Assembly (NCBI RefSeq): GCF_000269985.1
Contig: NC_016109.1
Location: 868,001-932,000 of the forward strand
Source of the DNA: Kitasatospora setae KM-6054
GTDB lineage: Bacteria; Actinomycetota; Actinomycetes; Streptomycetales; Streptomycetaceae
Reading direction: 5' to 3'
Length of the DNA: 64,000 nt
A program made the translations under genes and the position numbers. This document shows, one piece after another, positions 33,801-41,180 of the stretch. Under the pieces are notes generated by a model. That model had not been told where the DNA came from. It saw only the letters and a list, made by a program, of their open reading frames with translations, and made no database searches. Within the stretch, counting starts at the first letter, position 1. Each line of letters starts with the position of its first letter.

Positions 33801-34732
33801 CGGTCGGCACCGCGGACGGGCGGCTGGCGCTCTGGGACGTCGCGGGCCCGGAGCCGCGCCCGATCGCGACGGGCACGCCGGACGGGGTGCCGTCCGGCGT
33901 GCCCGTCGCCGCGCTGGCCTTCGACCGGGCCGGCCGCACCCTGGTCGAGCTGCTGGCGGACGGGTCGGTCCTGGTCCGCGATCCGGCGGACGGTTCGGTG
34001 CGGGCAGTCCAGCGGGTCGACGGCGTGCCGGAGGCCGCCGCGCTGAGCCCGGACGGCTCGGCGCTGGCTGTCAGCACGACGGGCGGGGACGTGCTGGCCG
34101 GCGCCCCGGACGGCACGCCGCTGCGGCTGCGCTGGCGCGACCGGCACGACCACGTCCAGTCGATGGTCTTCCTTCCCGACGGCACCCGGCTGGCCTGCGC
34201 CCACGACTCGCCGCGGGTCGGTTTGCTCGATCTCGCGTCCCCGGACCCCGCGATGGAGAAGAGCGACCTCCTGCACCAGGACCTGGTCCGCCGGGTCGCG
34301 CTCAGCCCGGACGGCCGACTGCTCGCCACGGCGGGCAACGACCGGCTGATCCGCCTCTGGGACACCGGCACCGGCCGACCGCAGGACGAGGGCGAGCGGA
34401 CCACCGCCGAGGACACCCTGCTGGGCCTGGCCTTCAGCCCGGACGGCCGCTCGATCGCCGGCGCCACCCACGAGGGCCGCCTGCTGGTGTGGTCCGCGAC
34501 GGCCCCGTCGGCCCCGGTCACCCTGACCGGCCCGGCCCGGTCCTTCGGCGGCCTCGCCTTCCTCTCCGACGGACGCGCCCTGCTCGGCGGCGACGACGGC
34601 ACCGCCCCGGTCTGGACCCTCGACCCCGCCGCCGCCACCACCGCGGCCTGCGCCGTCGTGCACGCCCCACTGCCCCCCGCCGAGTGGCGGCGCCTGCTGC
34701 CCACCCTCCCCTACCGCCCCGCCTGCGGCTGA
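30869..34732 (+). CDS. XRE-STAND NTPase-WD40 protein, 1287 aa
   Basis: GTG start at 30869 behind AGGGGCGG. Domain order: a polar Gln/Arg-rich N-tail; an XRE-type HTH at about 48-105 (LRERRRAAGLSQAELAALVH, KSHISKVENG); a novel-STAND NTPase with Walker A GPSGAGKS (157-164) and Walker B-like VWVVDQAEELFTL. One membrane helix follows at about 538-560 (QLAGLLALVLVAAGLAGGLL). The rest is 12-14 WD40 repeats, such as VNGLALSPDGRLVATG and LIRLWDTGTG. This is a common Streptomyces signal-transduction or conflict-type NTPase. A DNA-binding head on a membrane-spanning chain is the odd part. Effector activity unknown. Confidence 0.9.
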   Translation: MDTERNRQRVPEQSGQQRHHQERPARPERQTRPEQPERPDGQEAGFGPALRERRRAAGLSQAELAALVHYDKSHISKVENGDKPATAAFARACDRELRTGGALAELAVRGQCPYPGLACFRAEDERWFHGRDRARAELLALLGERWSDRGGPVVVVGPSGAGKSSLLRAGLAPALRRGLLPALGPAAAEVFAPGAEPSERLAAVAAGTAPVWVVDQAEELFTLCADPEERRSFLDRLCREGGPDGSRLVVLGVRADLYGELLAHEGMLRAVRRGQFALGPMSAEELGEAITAPARTARLELEPGLLDVLLADLGAHGGPDARAADPGSLPLLAHTLRAVWQQRAGRSLSLAGYRAIGGLRGSVALTAERAWSRLDEPSRATARRVLLRLVHLGPDGQASRRHAELDRLAEVDAEPGRVAAVLASFAADRLVTLDGSGAALSHEALLRAWPRLRGWIEESRSGLLTHQQLAQDAGHWAGSGQEDALLYRGSRLAGARDWAAAGGEAELTPVEREFLAASVARAERQQRTERRRLRARRQLAGLLALVLVAAGLAGGLLWQEHGRATAAERGRTALTLLTDARLGTARNPFATLLWSVEAHRTADAGVPELRRAADDAVLSTQAQYLTGRIPGFRWGVNGLALSPDGRLVATGDAQGRVSLWDARTTAPVAELQGEVRHPVQDVEFSPDGTVLAVTLTNDKDRHVLLWRVADRAPLPSPVMPPSITGKPTSAKRLAFSADGALLAAGSGDPDLPGRVWVWRTDAGAAPPVRTLLEHTGAIQGLAFGPGHLLASADSDGGVLLRDLDAPPTAAGGAPALLAAHAPTPRSLAFAADGRLLTVGDERGGIRLWRPPATDPDSPDSPGSRPDWSVSDLPPRHGGAVNALALTPDGTTLVSAGADGRALAWDVPTGRVTAELRGHPTFVLGAAIGRDGRTVVTSAGISAPTGTVLLWDLRRGTDLAPAPGRPPVTAVAAAGDRAAVGTADGRLALWDVAGPEPRPIATGTPDGVPSGVPVAALAFDRAGRTLVELLADGSVLVRDPADGSVRAVQRVDGVPEAAALSPDGSALAVSTTGGDVLAGAPDGTPLRLRWRDRHDHVQSMVFLPDGTRLACAHDSPRVGLLDLASPDPAMEKSDLLHQDLVRRVALSPDGRLLATAGNDRLIRLWDTGTGRPQDEGERTTAEDTLLGLAFSPDGRSIAGATHEGRLLVWSATAPSAPVTLTGPARSFGGLAFLSDGRALLGGDDGTAPVWTLDPAAATTAACAVVHAPLPPAEWRRLLPTLPYRPACG

Positions 34733-34735
34733 CCG

Positions 34736-34761
34736 GCCCCGCCGGGCCGGCCCGGCGGGGC
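34736..34761. terminator. Bidirectional terminator between the STAND and asnB genes
   Basis: Perfect 11-bp stem (GCCCCGCCGGG at 34736-34746 and CCCGGCGGGGC at 34751-34761) with loop CCGG, between convergent gene ends. Confidence 0.8.
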
Positions 34762-34773
34762 GCCCCCGGGGTG

Positions 34774-36627
34774 TCAGAGCTTCAGGTCGACCCGGTGTCG
34801 GCGCAGCCAGCCGTCCAGCAGCAGGACGGTCTCGCCGGCGTTGCGCAGGTCGGGGCCGGCGGCGTCGGCGACGGCGGTGGTGGCGGCGGTGAGGTCGAGC
34901 AGGTCGTGGGCGGGGGCGGCGGGGTCGGCGAGCAGGGTGCGCAGTTCGCCGCGCAGGGCCTCGGCGTAGCGGGGGTCCTGGGTGGAGGGGTAGGGGCTCT
35001 TGACGCGTTGGGCGACGGCTTCGGGGAGGACGTCGCGGGCGGCGGCGCGCAGCAGGGACTTCTCCCGGCCGTCGAAGTTCTTCATCGCCCAGGGGGTGTT
35101 GAAGACGTACTGGACGAGGCGGTGGTCGCAGAACGGGACGCGGACCTCCAGGCCGACGGCCATCGAGGTGCGGTCCTTGCGGTCGAGCAGTTGTTGGACG
35201 AAGCGGGTCAGGTGCAGGTGGCTGATCTCGCGCATCCGGCGTTCGTGGCCCTCCTCGCCGGCGAGCCGGGGGACTTCGGCGAGCGCCTCGCGGTAGCGGG
35301 TGTCGCGGTAGCCGGGGAGGTCGAGCGCGGCGAGCAGGCCGGGTTCGAGCAGCGAGTGCGGGCCGAGGCGGCTGGCGCCGCTGGAGAAGCCCTTGGCGAT
35401 CAGGTACATCCAGGGGAAGCCGTCGTGGGCGACGGCGGCGGGGTCGTGGAACCACAGGTAGCCGCCGAACACCTCGTCGGCGGACTCGCCGGAGAGGGCG
35501 ACGGTGGAGTGTTCGCGGACGGCCTTGAACAGCAGGTAGAGCGAGGTGTCGCCTTCGCCGAGGCCGAGCGGCAGGTCGCGGGCGGCGAGGACGGCGTCCC
35601 GGTTGGCGCGGTCGATCAGGTCGGCGGTGTCGAGCACGATGTCGCGGTGGTCGGCGCCGACGTGCGCGGCGAGCGCGTGCGCGTAGGGGCCGTCCAGGGT
35701 GGGGCGCAGCGCGTCGGGGGTGAAGTTCTCGGCCTGGCGGGCGAAGTCGACGGCGAACGAGCGGACCGGACCCTGTCCGGCGTCGGCCAGGCCGCGGGCG
35801 GCGAGCGCGGTGATCACCGAGGAGTCGAGGCCGCCGGAGAGCAGGGTGCAGAGCGGCACGTCGGCGATCAGCTGGCGGCCGACGATGTCGTCGAGCAGTT
35901 CGCGGACGGTGGCGATGGTGGTCGGCAGGTCGTCGGTGTGCTCGTACGACTCCAGCGCCCAGTAGCGGCGTTCGGTCAGGCCCGCGCGGCGCACGCGCAG
36001 GGTGTGGCCGGGCTTGAGCTCGTGCATGCCGCGGTAGACGGCGTGGCCGGGTGTCTTGCTGAAGGCGAGCAGTTCGGCGAGGCCCTCGGCGTCGACGGCG
36101 GCGTGCGCCTCGGGGTGGGCCAGGATCGCCTTGGGTTCGGAGCCGAACAGCACGCCGTCGGCGGTGGGCCAGTAGTAGAGCGGTTTGACGCCGAGCCGGT
36201 CGCGGACCAGCAGCAGTTCCTCGGTGCGCGGGTCCCAGAGCGCGAAGGCGTACATGCCGTTGAGCCGCTCGACGAAGGACTCGCCCCACTCCAGGTAGGC
36301 GCGCAGGGCCACCTCGGTGTCGCTGTCGGTGCGGAAGTGGTGGCCGCGCGAGCGGAGTTCGGCGCGCAGTTCGCGGTAGTTGTAGATCTCGCCGCTGTAG
36401 GTGGTGACCAGGACGGTGCGGCCGTCGTGCTCGGCGGCCATCGGCTGGCGGCCGCCGTCGAGGTCGATGACGGCGAGCCGGCGGTGGCCGAGGCCGACGT
36501 GGGTGTCGAGCCAGACGCCGGCGGCGTCGGGGCCGCGGCAGGCCATGGTGGCGGTCATCGCGGCGAGGGTGGCGTGTTCGGTGCTCAGGTCCCGGTCGAA
36601 CGAGACCCATCCGGTGATCCCGCACAT
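34774..36627 (-). CDS. asnB: Asparagine synthase (glutamine-hydrolysing), AsnB type
   Basis: The protein has 617 residues. Cys2 (MCGITGWVSFDRDL) is the class II glutaminase nucleophile, with RGPDAAGVW and YSGEIYNYRELR in the same domain. The synthetase domain has the PP-loop LLSGGLDSS for ATP, then SGESADEVFGGY and VRVPFCDHRLV. It amidates aspartate, or in specialised pathways another carboxyl group, with ammonia channelled from glutamine. It lies downstream of the glycan operon on the same strand but has its own promoter (36724-36752) and sits behind a terminator. A role in amidating a sugar or peptide of that pathway is possible but not shown. Confidence 0.93.
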   Translation of the reverse strand: MCGITGWVSFDRDLSTEHATLAAMTATMACRGPDAAGVWLDTHVGLGHRRLAVIDLDGGRQPMAAEHDGRTVLVTTYSGEIYNYRELRAELRSRGHHFRTDSDTEVALRAYLEWGESFVERLNGMYAFALWDPRTEELLLVRDRLGVKPLYYWPTADGVLFGSEPKAILAHPEAHAAVDAEGLAELLAFSKTPGHAVYRGMHELKPGHTLRVRRAGLTERRYWALESYEHTDDLPTTIATVRELLDDIVGRQLIADVPLCTLLSGGLDSSVITALAARGLADAGQGPVRSFAVDFARQAENFTPDALRPTLDGPYAHALAAHVGADHRDIVLDTADLIDRANRDAVLAARDLPLGLGEGDTSLYLLFKAVREHSTVALSGESADEVFGGYLWFHDPAAVAHDGFPWMYLIAKGFSSGASRLGPHSLLEPGLLAALDLPGYRDTRYREALAEVPRLAGEEGHERRMREISHLHLTRFVQQLLDRKDRTSMAVGLEVRVPFCDHRLVQYVFNTPWAMKNFDGREKSLLRAAARDVLPEAVAQRVKSPYPSTQDPRYAEALRGELRTLLADPAAPAHDLLDLTAATTAVADAAGPDLRNAGETVLLLDGWLRRHRVDLKL

Positions 36628-36723
36628 GCGTGGTGTGGCCCTTCCACGGACGAGGCCGGCGCCGCGCCGCCCCGGTGGTGGCGGGGGCGGGGCCGTCTCC
36701 CGTACGGCCGCGTCGGCGGCACG

Positions 36724-36752
36724 ACGCTAAGCGGGTTAGGTGCATTGGACAA
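36724..36752 (-). promoter_or_regulatory. Promoter of asnB
   Basis: On the minus strand TTGTCC (36747-36752), a 17-nt spacer and TAGCGT (36724-36729) form a good housekeeping-sigma promoter, about 97 nt upstream of the asnB start. Confidence 0.6.
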
Positions 36753-36880
36753 CCAAGCGTTGGTCATGGCCGTCCACTTCGGGCCACCCGCCCGCACCGC
36801 CCCGACCTGCTCCTCCACCGCCCGACTCACCGTGCAACTCACCTTCCACGCACCACTTTTGTGGCCCGATCCCGCCCCCG

Positions 36881-36931
36881 CCGGGGGCCGGACGGGCCAA
36901 CCCGGGGGCCGGACGGGCCAGCCCGGCCCCC
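36881..36931 (-). terminator. Terminator with 2 x 21-nt repeat after the glycan operon
   Basis: Two 21-nt units differing at one base lie head to tail (36881-36901, 36902-36922). GGGGGCCGG (36904-36912) pairs perfectly with CCGGCCCCC (36923-36931) to form a strong hairpin 3 nt after the ATP-grasp stop. Confidence 0.7.
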
Positions 36932-36933
36932 GC

Positions 36934-37869
36934 TCAGACCAGCACCCGGTGCTCGGCGAAGCTGCGCGCCGTCGTCACGCCCGGCTCCCAGCGCAGCGCC
37001 GCCGGGTCGGCCTCGCCGCCGAGCAGCAGCCGCAGGTACTGGCCGACCAGGTCGGCGCCGGCCGCCAGCGAGATCGGCAGGCCGCCCGAGCAGCGCGGGT
37101 TGACCTCCACCACCCGGGCCGGGCCGTCCGCCTCCAGGAACCCCTGGACGTTGACCAGCCCGGTCAGGCCGAGCGCGGCCGTCAGCTCCGCGACCAGGAC
37201 GTCCACCCGCGGGTCGGCGAACGTCGTCCCCCGGGTGGCGATCCCGCCGCGCACCTGGCTCCGCCAGCGCGGGACGGCCGCGTGCACGGTGCCGTCCCGG
37301 CCGATCAGGCAGTCGGCGGTGAACTCCCGCCCCGGCAGCAGGGTCTGCACCACCGGGTCCGGGACGCGCCGCAGCAGCGTCGGGAAGTCCGCCGGGTCGG
37401 TCACCACGTGCACGTCCCGCGAGCCGCGCCCGCGCCGGGGCTTGACCACCCACGGCCCCGGCAGCCCGCCCGGGCCGCCCAGCGCCGTGCCGGGCGCGGC
37501 GACGGCGCCGATCGCCCGCGCGAACACCCACTTGTCCAGGCAGCCGGTGACGGTCTCCGGCGCCGGGAACCAGGCCGCGACGCCGCGCTCCGCGAACGCC
37601 GCCTCCCGGCCGGCCAGCCGCTCCAGCTCCTCCCCGACCGTGACCACCACCGCGCCGCACCGGTGCGCCACCGCCGCGTCCAGCAGCGCCGCCGCGAACC
37701 CCGGCTCCCCGGCGGAGGGCAGCACCACGCCCTCGTGGCCGAGGTGCAGCCCCACCCCCTCCGGGTCGGCGTCGCCCACCACCGGCACCATCCCGGCCCG
37801 GGCCGCCTCCCGCGCCACCACCACCCCGGCCGGCCCCCCGCCGCCGGTCACCAGCACCCGTACCGCCAT
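36934..37869 (-). CDS. ATP-grasp ligase, 311 aa
   Basis: Residues 1-90 form the N-terminal nucleotide-like domain (RVLVTGGGGPAGVVVAREAA). The ATP-grasp core has DKWVFARAIG, GPWVVKPRRGRGSRDVHVV (ATP-binding Lys and glycine loop), VVQTLLPGREFTADCLIGRD and RVVEVNPRCSGGLP (metal-binding E-x-N). Such enzymes couple a carboxylate, via acyl phosphate, to an amine or thiol; carbamoyl-phosphate-synthase-like and PylC-like relatives join amino acids. Last gene of the glycan/exosortase operon, 35 nt after the exosortase gene behind GGAGG. It may add an amino acid to the glycan or its carrier; the substrate is unknown. Confidence 0.85.
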   Translation of the reverse strand: MAVRVLVTGGGGPAGVVVAREAARAGMVPVVGDADPEGVGLHLGHEGVVLPSAGEPGFAAALLDAAVAHRCGAVVVTVGEELERLAGREAAFAERGVAAWFPAPETVTGCLDKWVFARAIGAVAAPGTALGGPGGLPGPWVVKPRRGRGSRDVHVVTDPADFPTLLRRVPDPVVQTLLPGREFTADCLIGRDGTVHAAVPRWRSQVRGGIATRGTTFADPRVDVLVAELTAALGLTGLVNVQGFLEADGPARVVEVNPRCSGGLPISLAAGADLVGQYLRLLLGGEADPAALRWEPGVTTARSFAEHRVLV

Positions 37870-37904
37870 CACACGCCTCCAGGAATCGCAGGAATCATCG
37901 GTCG

Positions 37905-38501
37905 TCACAGCAACCCGCCCGCGGACCCGCCCGCGGACCCGCTCGCGGGCCCCGATGGCGAGGGCGGTTCGCGCCGGATCCGCAGCGCGACCATCAGCAG
38001 CACCGCGACCAGCAGCATCAGGTACGACCAGAGCGTCCCGCCCCAGTCGTGGAACCCGACCATCGCCGGGATGCCGTAGCCCTGCCCGACCCACAGCACC
38101 GCGACCAGCCGGGCCAGGTTCGCCGCGCCGAACACCGCGACGGCGACGGCCGCCCCGGTCAGCCGGCGGTGCCACGTCCCGCCGAGGATCAGCAGCGAGA
38201 CGCCCGCGCAGGCGGCGGCGACGGTGAGCGCGGAGCAGGACGGGCTGATCCGGATGAAGAACGGCTGGTGGCCGTGGAAGCCGTGCACCAGGTCGGTGCC
38301 GGGCAGCTGGCGGACCATGTCGAGTCCGCACCAGCGGGCGACCGCCGCGGTCGCGGCGGCCTCGGCCCGGGTGACCGGCCCGGCGGCCCAGTGGCCGAGG
38401 GCGAGGGTCGCGGCGATCACGGCGAGGACCCGCAGCAGCGGGGCGAGCGGCCGGGCCGGGCCGACCGACGGGCGGGGCCTCACGGGCGGGCGGGGCTTCA
38501 C
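37905..38501 (-). CDS. Exosortase/archaeosortase-family membrane protease
   Basis: The protein has 198 residues with five to six membrane helices. The exosortase triad is present in the right helices: C89 (RISPSCSALTVAA), R131 (GAANLARLVAVLW) and H151 (VGFHDWGGTLWSY). These enzymes cut C-terminal sorting signals of exported proteins and pass them to a cell-surface anchor, usually beside exopolysaccharide genes. The GTG start overlaps the stop of the glycosyltransferase gene (GTGA), so it is translationally coupled. The C-terminal tail is a Gly/Ser repeat (GPASGSAGGSAGGLL). No typical PEP-CTERM substrate gene is obvious in the window. Confidence 0.85.
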   Translation of the reverse strand: MKPRPPVRPRPSVGPARPLAPLLRVLAVIAATLALGHWAAGPVTRAEAAATAAVARWCGLDMVRQLPGTDLVHGFHGHQPFFIRISPSCSALTVAAACAGVSLLILGGTWHRRLTGAAVAVAVFGAANLARLVAVLWVGQGYGIPAMVGFHDWGGTLWSYLMLLVAVLLMVALRIRREPPSPSGPASGSAGGSAGGLL

Positions 38502-39838
38502 GGGCGGGCTCCGATCGCCGCGTTGGGGGCCGTGGCGGTGCGCTCGGTCTTCACCCAGGAGTACGCGGAGCCGATCCGCCGGTCGATCAGGGCGCGGGTG
38601 CACAGCAGCATGGAGAGGACGAACAGCGCGGGGAACAGCAGCAGGTACAGCACCTCGCGCCGCCGCGTCCCGGCCCGGACCAGCCCGCCGCCGATCTCCA
38701 GCACCGGCCCGGCCAGCATCAGCGGCGCGACCGGCCACAGCGGCACGGTGAGCGCCGCCCCGGGCCAGGACGCCTCGGCGCCGGCCAGCAGCAGCGCCAC
38801 CGCGCACAGCACCGGCACGTGGTACAGGTACAGGAACAGCAGCGCCTCCGCCTTGCCGAGCACGCCCAGGTGCCGGGAGCGCAGCAGCGCGCCCCGGTAG
38901 TCGGCGCAGACCTGCTGGTGGCCGCGCGCCCAGCGGTAGCGCTGGCGCCAGTAGCCGCGCAGCGTGGTGACGGCGAGTTCGGTGTCGACGGCGTCCTCGG
39001 CGTAGCCGACCCGGCGGCCGGAGAGCCAGACCCGCAGCGTCAGGTCGGTGTCCTCGGTGACGGAGTCGGTGTTCCAGCCGCCGAGTTCGCGCAGCACCGG
39101 GGTGCGCACCGCGCAGTTCGCGCCGCCGTACGCGGGGAGGCCGAAGGCGCTGCGCCGGCCGGCCATGTTGACCAGGTAGCCGCACAGGTAGTCGATCGCG
39201 ACCAGCCGGGCGATCAGGCCGTCACCGGGGTTGCGCACCACGCAGCGGCCCTGCGCGGCGGCCGTGCCGGGGTCGTCGAAGACCCGGACGAGGGCGCGCA
39301 GGCAGCCGGGTTCGGGCTGGTGGTCGGCGTCGAGGACGACGGTGATCTCCCCGCGGACGAGTTCCAGCGCCTCGTTCAGCGCGGCCGACTTCCCGCCCAC
39401 CGCGTCCGGGCTCCGGCGCAGCACCCGCCAGTTCGGGCGGCCCAGGGCCGCGCGCTCCAGCCGCTCGCCGGTGTCGTCGGCGGAGCGGTCGTCGACCAGG
39501 ACGACGTCCAGCCGGTCGGCGGGGTAGTCGAGCGCGGCCAGTGCCCGGACCAGCCCGTCGATGACCTTCGCCTCGTCGTGGCACGGCACCAGCACCGTCA
39601 CGCTCGGCAACTCCCCTGCGGGGCGCGGCGGTTCGGGGCGCGCGTGCAGCGCCCCGGCGAGCAGCACCAGGTGCCGCAGCAGGTAGAGGCCGAACACCCC
39701 GGCCAGGAACCCGGCCAGCGCGTGGTGCGCCCAGACCGGGCGCCGGCACAGCAGCCCGATCACCGCGACCGCCGGGAGCAGCCACCGGAGCGGCAGCCGC
39801 CGGAACGGCAGCCGGAGCAGCCGCCGGAGCCGCTTCAC
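38498..39838 (-). CDS. Processive family 2 glycosyltransferase, 446 aa
   Basis: N-terminal membrane helices (LLPAVAVIGLL, FLAGVFGLYLL) are followed by a GT-A domain: VTVLVPCHDEAKVIDGLV, VVLVDDRSADD (first Asp pair), VVLDADHQPEPG (D-x-D), SVTEDTDLTLR (T-E-D base) and QRYRWARGHQQV (Q-x-x-R-W). This is the signature of chitin/hyaluronan/cellulose-synthase-like and PgaC-like enzymes that polymerise and export a polysaccharide. Three to four C-terminal helices complete the channel. With an epimerase making ManNAc from GlcNAc and a deacetylase upstream, an amino-sugar polymer is the likely product. Coupled to both neighbours by 4-nt overlaps. Confidence 0.92.
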   Translation of the reverse strand: MKRLRRLLRLPFRRLPLRWLLPAVAVIGLLCRRPVWAHHALAGFLAGVFGLYLLRHLVLLAGALHARPEPPRPAGELPSVTVLVPCHDEAKVIDGLVRALAALDYPADRLDVVLVDDRSADDTGERLERAALGRPNWRVLRRSPDAVGGKSAALNEALELVRGEITVVLDADHQPEPGCLRALVRVFDDPGTAAAQGRCVVRNPGDGLIARLVAIDYLCGYLVNMAGRRSAFGLPAYGGANCAVRTPVLRELGGWNTDSVTEDTDLTLRVWLSGRRVGYAEDAVDTELAVTTLRGYWRQRYRWARGHQQVCADYRGALLRSRHLGVLGKAEALLFLYLYHVPVLCAVALLLAGAEASWPGAALTVPLWPVAPLMLAGPVLEIGGGLVRAGTRRREVLYLLLFPALFVLSMLLCTRALIDRRIGSAYSWVKTERTATAPNAAIGARP

Positions 39839-40539
39839 ACCGCCTCCAGGACCAGGTCGAGCGCCTCCGCGACGCTCGCCACCGAGGCGAACTCGCTCCC
39901 CTCGTCCGGCCGTTCGCGGTACTCGCCCTGCCGGACCCGGATCACCGGGATGCCCAGCCGGGCCGCGCCGGCCACGTCCTTGTCCGGCCGGTCGCCGACC
40001 ATCAGCACCTCACCGGGGGCCAGTTCCCCGCCGGGGTCGCGGCCGAGCAGGGCGAGCGCCCGCCGGAAGCCGTCGGGGGCGGGTTTGCGGGCGGCCCGGC
40101 CGCCGGGCAGCTCGTCGGTGCAGACGACCAGGGGCAGCAGCGGCGCGAGGCCGGTCGCGGCGAGTTTGGCGCGCTGCTGGGCGGGGTTGCCGTCGGTGAG
40201 CAGCACCAGCGGGACGGTCTCGGCGAGCCGGGCCAGCCGGTCGGCGACGCCGGGGTAGGGGTCGAGCCGCACCGGCCGGAACGCCCGGAACGCCTCCACC
40301 AGCTCTGCCGCCAACTCGTCTCCCGGGAGGCCGAGTTGCTCCAGCGCCCGGTCGACGATCCGCCCCCGGTCGCTGCCCCGCGCGCAGACCCGCGCCAGCG
40401 CGGCCCGCAGCGGGGCCCGCAGGTCGGCGGGCGCGGCGGCGGCGACCGCGTCCCAGGCGGCGGCGAGGAAGGCGGCCTGCGGGTAGAGCGTGTCGTCGAG
40501 GTCGAGCAGCACGCCCCGGCAGCGGGTCCGGGCGCTCAC
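39835..40539 (-). CDS. HAD-superfamily hydrolase, 234 aa
   Basis: Motif I is LLDLDDTLYPQ (D-x-D-x-T, phosphoaspartate nucleophile). Motif II is VLLTDGNP (Thr). Motif III is RKPAPDGF (Lys). Motif IV is MVGDRPDKDVAGA. A helical cap lies between motifs I and II. It probably dephosphorylates a sugar phosphate in the glycan pathway, but HAD specificity cannot be read from sequence. The start overlaps the deacetylase stop and its stop overlaps the glycosyltransferase start (ATGA), placing it firmly in the operon. Confidence 0.9.
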   Translation of the reverse strand: MSARTRCRGVLLDLDDTLYPQAAFLAAAWDAVAAAAPADLRAPLRAALARVCARGSDRGRIVDRALEQLGLPGDELAAELVEAFRAFRPVRLDPYPGVADRLARLAETVPLVLLTDGNPAQQRAKLAATGLAPLLPLVVCTDELPGGRAARKPAPDGFRRALALLGRDPGGELAPGEVLMVGDRPDKDVAGAARLGIPVIRVRQGEYRERPDEGSEFASVASVAEALDLVLEAV

Positions 40540-41180
40540 GCCGTCACCTGCCGGGGCAGGGCGGCGGCGGGGACGCCGAGGCTGAGCAGGCTGCGGGTGG
40601 CGGTGAACGCCTCGGCGTCCTCCAGTCGGCCCTGGAAGCCGCGGAAGCGGGCCTGGGCGGCGAGCGCGTCGAGGTCGACCCGGCGGGAGCCGACCACCTG
40701 GGAGAGGTGGTGGCGCAGCAGGGCGAGTTTGCCGGGCACGTGGCCGGTGACGTCGCTGTAGACGGTGGGTTGGAAGTCCAAGGTGGTGGGGCCTTCGTAG
40801 TGCAGCAGGTGGGGGTGGGTGCGGGCGGCGGCGACGGTGGCCCGGGCGGCCGCGCGGTGGTCCTGGTGCGAGTCGGCGGGGGCGTGGGTGAGGACGAGGT
40901 CGGGCCGGAACTCGGCGAGCACGTCCTCGATCCGGCGGGTGAGCGCGGCGTCGTGCGCCAACTCGCCGTCGCGGAAACCGCCCCGGTACAGTCGTGCGCC
41001 CAACTGCCGCGCGGCGGCTTGCTGTTCGCGGTCGCGCAGGTGGGGGTCGCCGGGGCCGAGCCGTCCGTCGGTGAGCACCAGCAGGGCGAGCCGCGCGCCC
41101 TGCTCGCGGGCCTTCAACAGGGTGGCGCCGCAGCCGAGTTCGATGTCGTCGGGGTGCGAGCCGATCGCCAGGATCCGCAT
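40536..41180 (-). CDS. PIG-L family N-acetylglucosaminyl deacetylase
   Basis: The protein has 214 residues. The zinc motif is AIGSHPDDIELGCG (H-P-D-D-x-E). It is followed by TDGRLGPGDPHLRDREQQAA, LVLTHAPADSHQDHRAAARA (H-x-x-H zinc ligand region) and a C-terminal helix. The family removes the acetyl group from GlcNAc-containing lipids or conjugates. Next to a UDP-GlcNAc 2-epimerase and a processive glycosyltransferase, the substrate is presumably an N-acetyl sugar of the polymer or its precursor. It overlaps the epimerase stop by one base and the HAD start by 4 nt. A second, unrelated PIG-L gene is at 48537. Confidence 0.92.
   Translation of the reverse strand: MRILAIGSHPDDIELGCGATLLKAREQGARLALLVLTDGRLGPGDPHLRDREQQAAARQLGARLYRGGFRDGELAHDAALTRRIEDVLAEFRPDLVLTHAPADSHQDHRAAARATVAAARTHPHLLHYEGPTTLDFQPTVYSDVTGHVPGKLALLRHHLSQVVGSRRVDLDALAAQARFRGFQGRLEDAEAFTATRSLLSLGVPAAALPRQVTA

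Larger units (their letters stand above)
36628..36933. other. 306-nt region between the ATP-grasp and asnB genes
   Basis: No gene is seen. It contains the terminator and tandem repeat of the glycan operon (36881-36931), a well-formed promoter (36724-36752), and an untranslated leader of about 90 nt before asnB. Confidence 0.6.

Noticed and set aside
29057..36745. A 2562-codon minus-strand open frame
   Set aside because: It merely joins the real NlpC/P60 gene at its end to shadow sequence. The GTG at 29647 has a ribosome site, and GH25, XRE-STAND and asnB in other frames carry the real domains.
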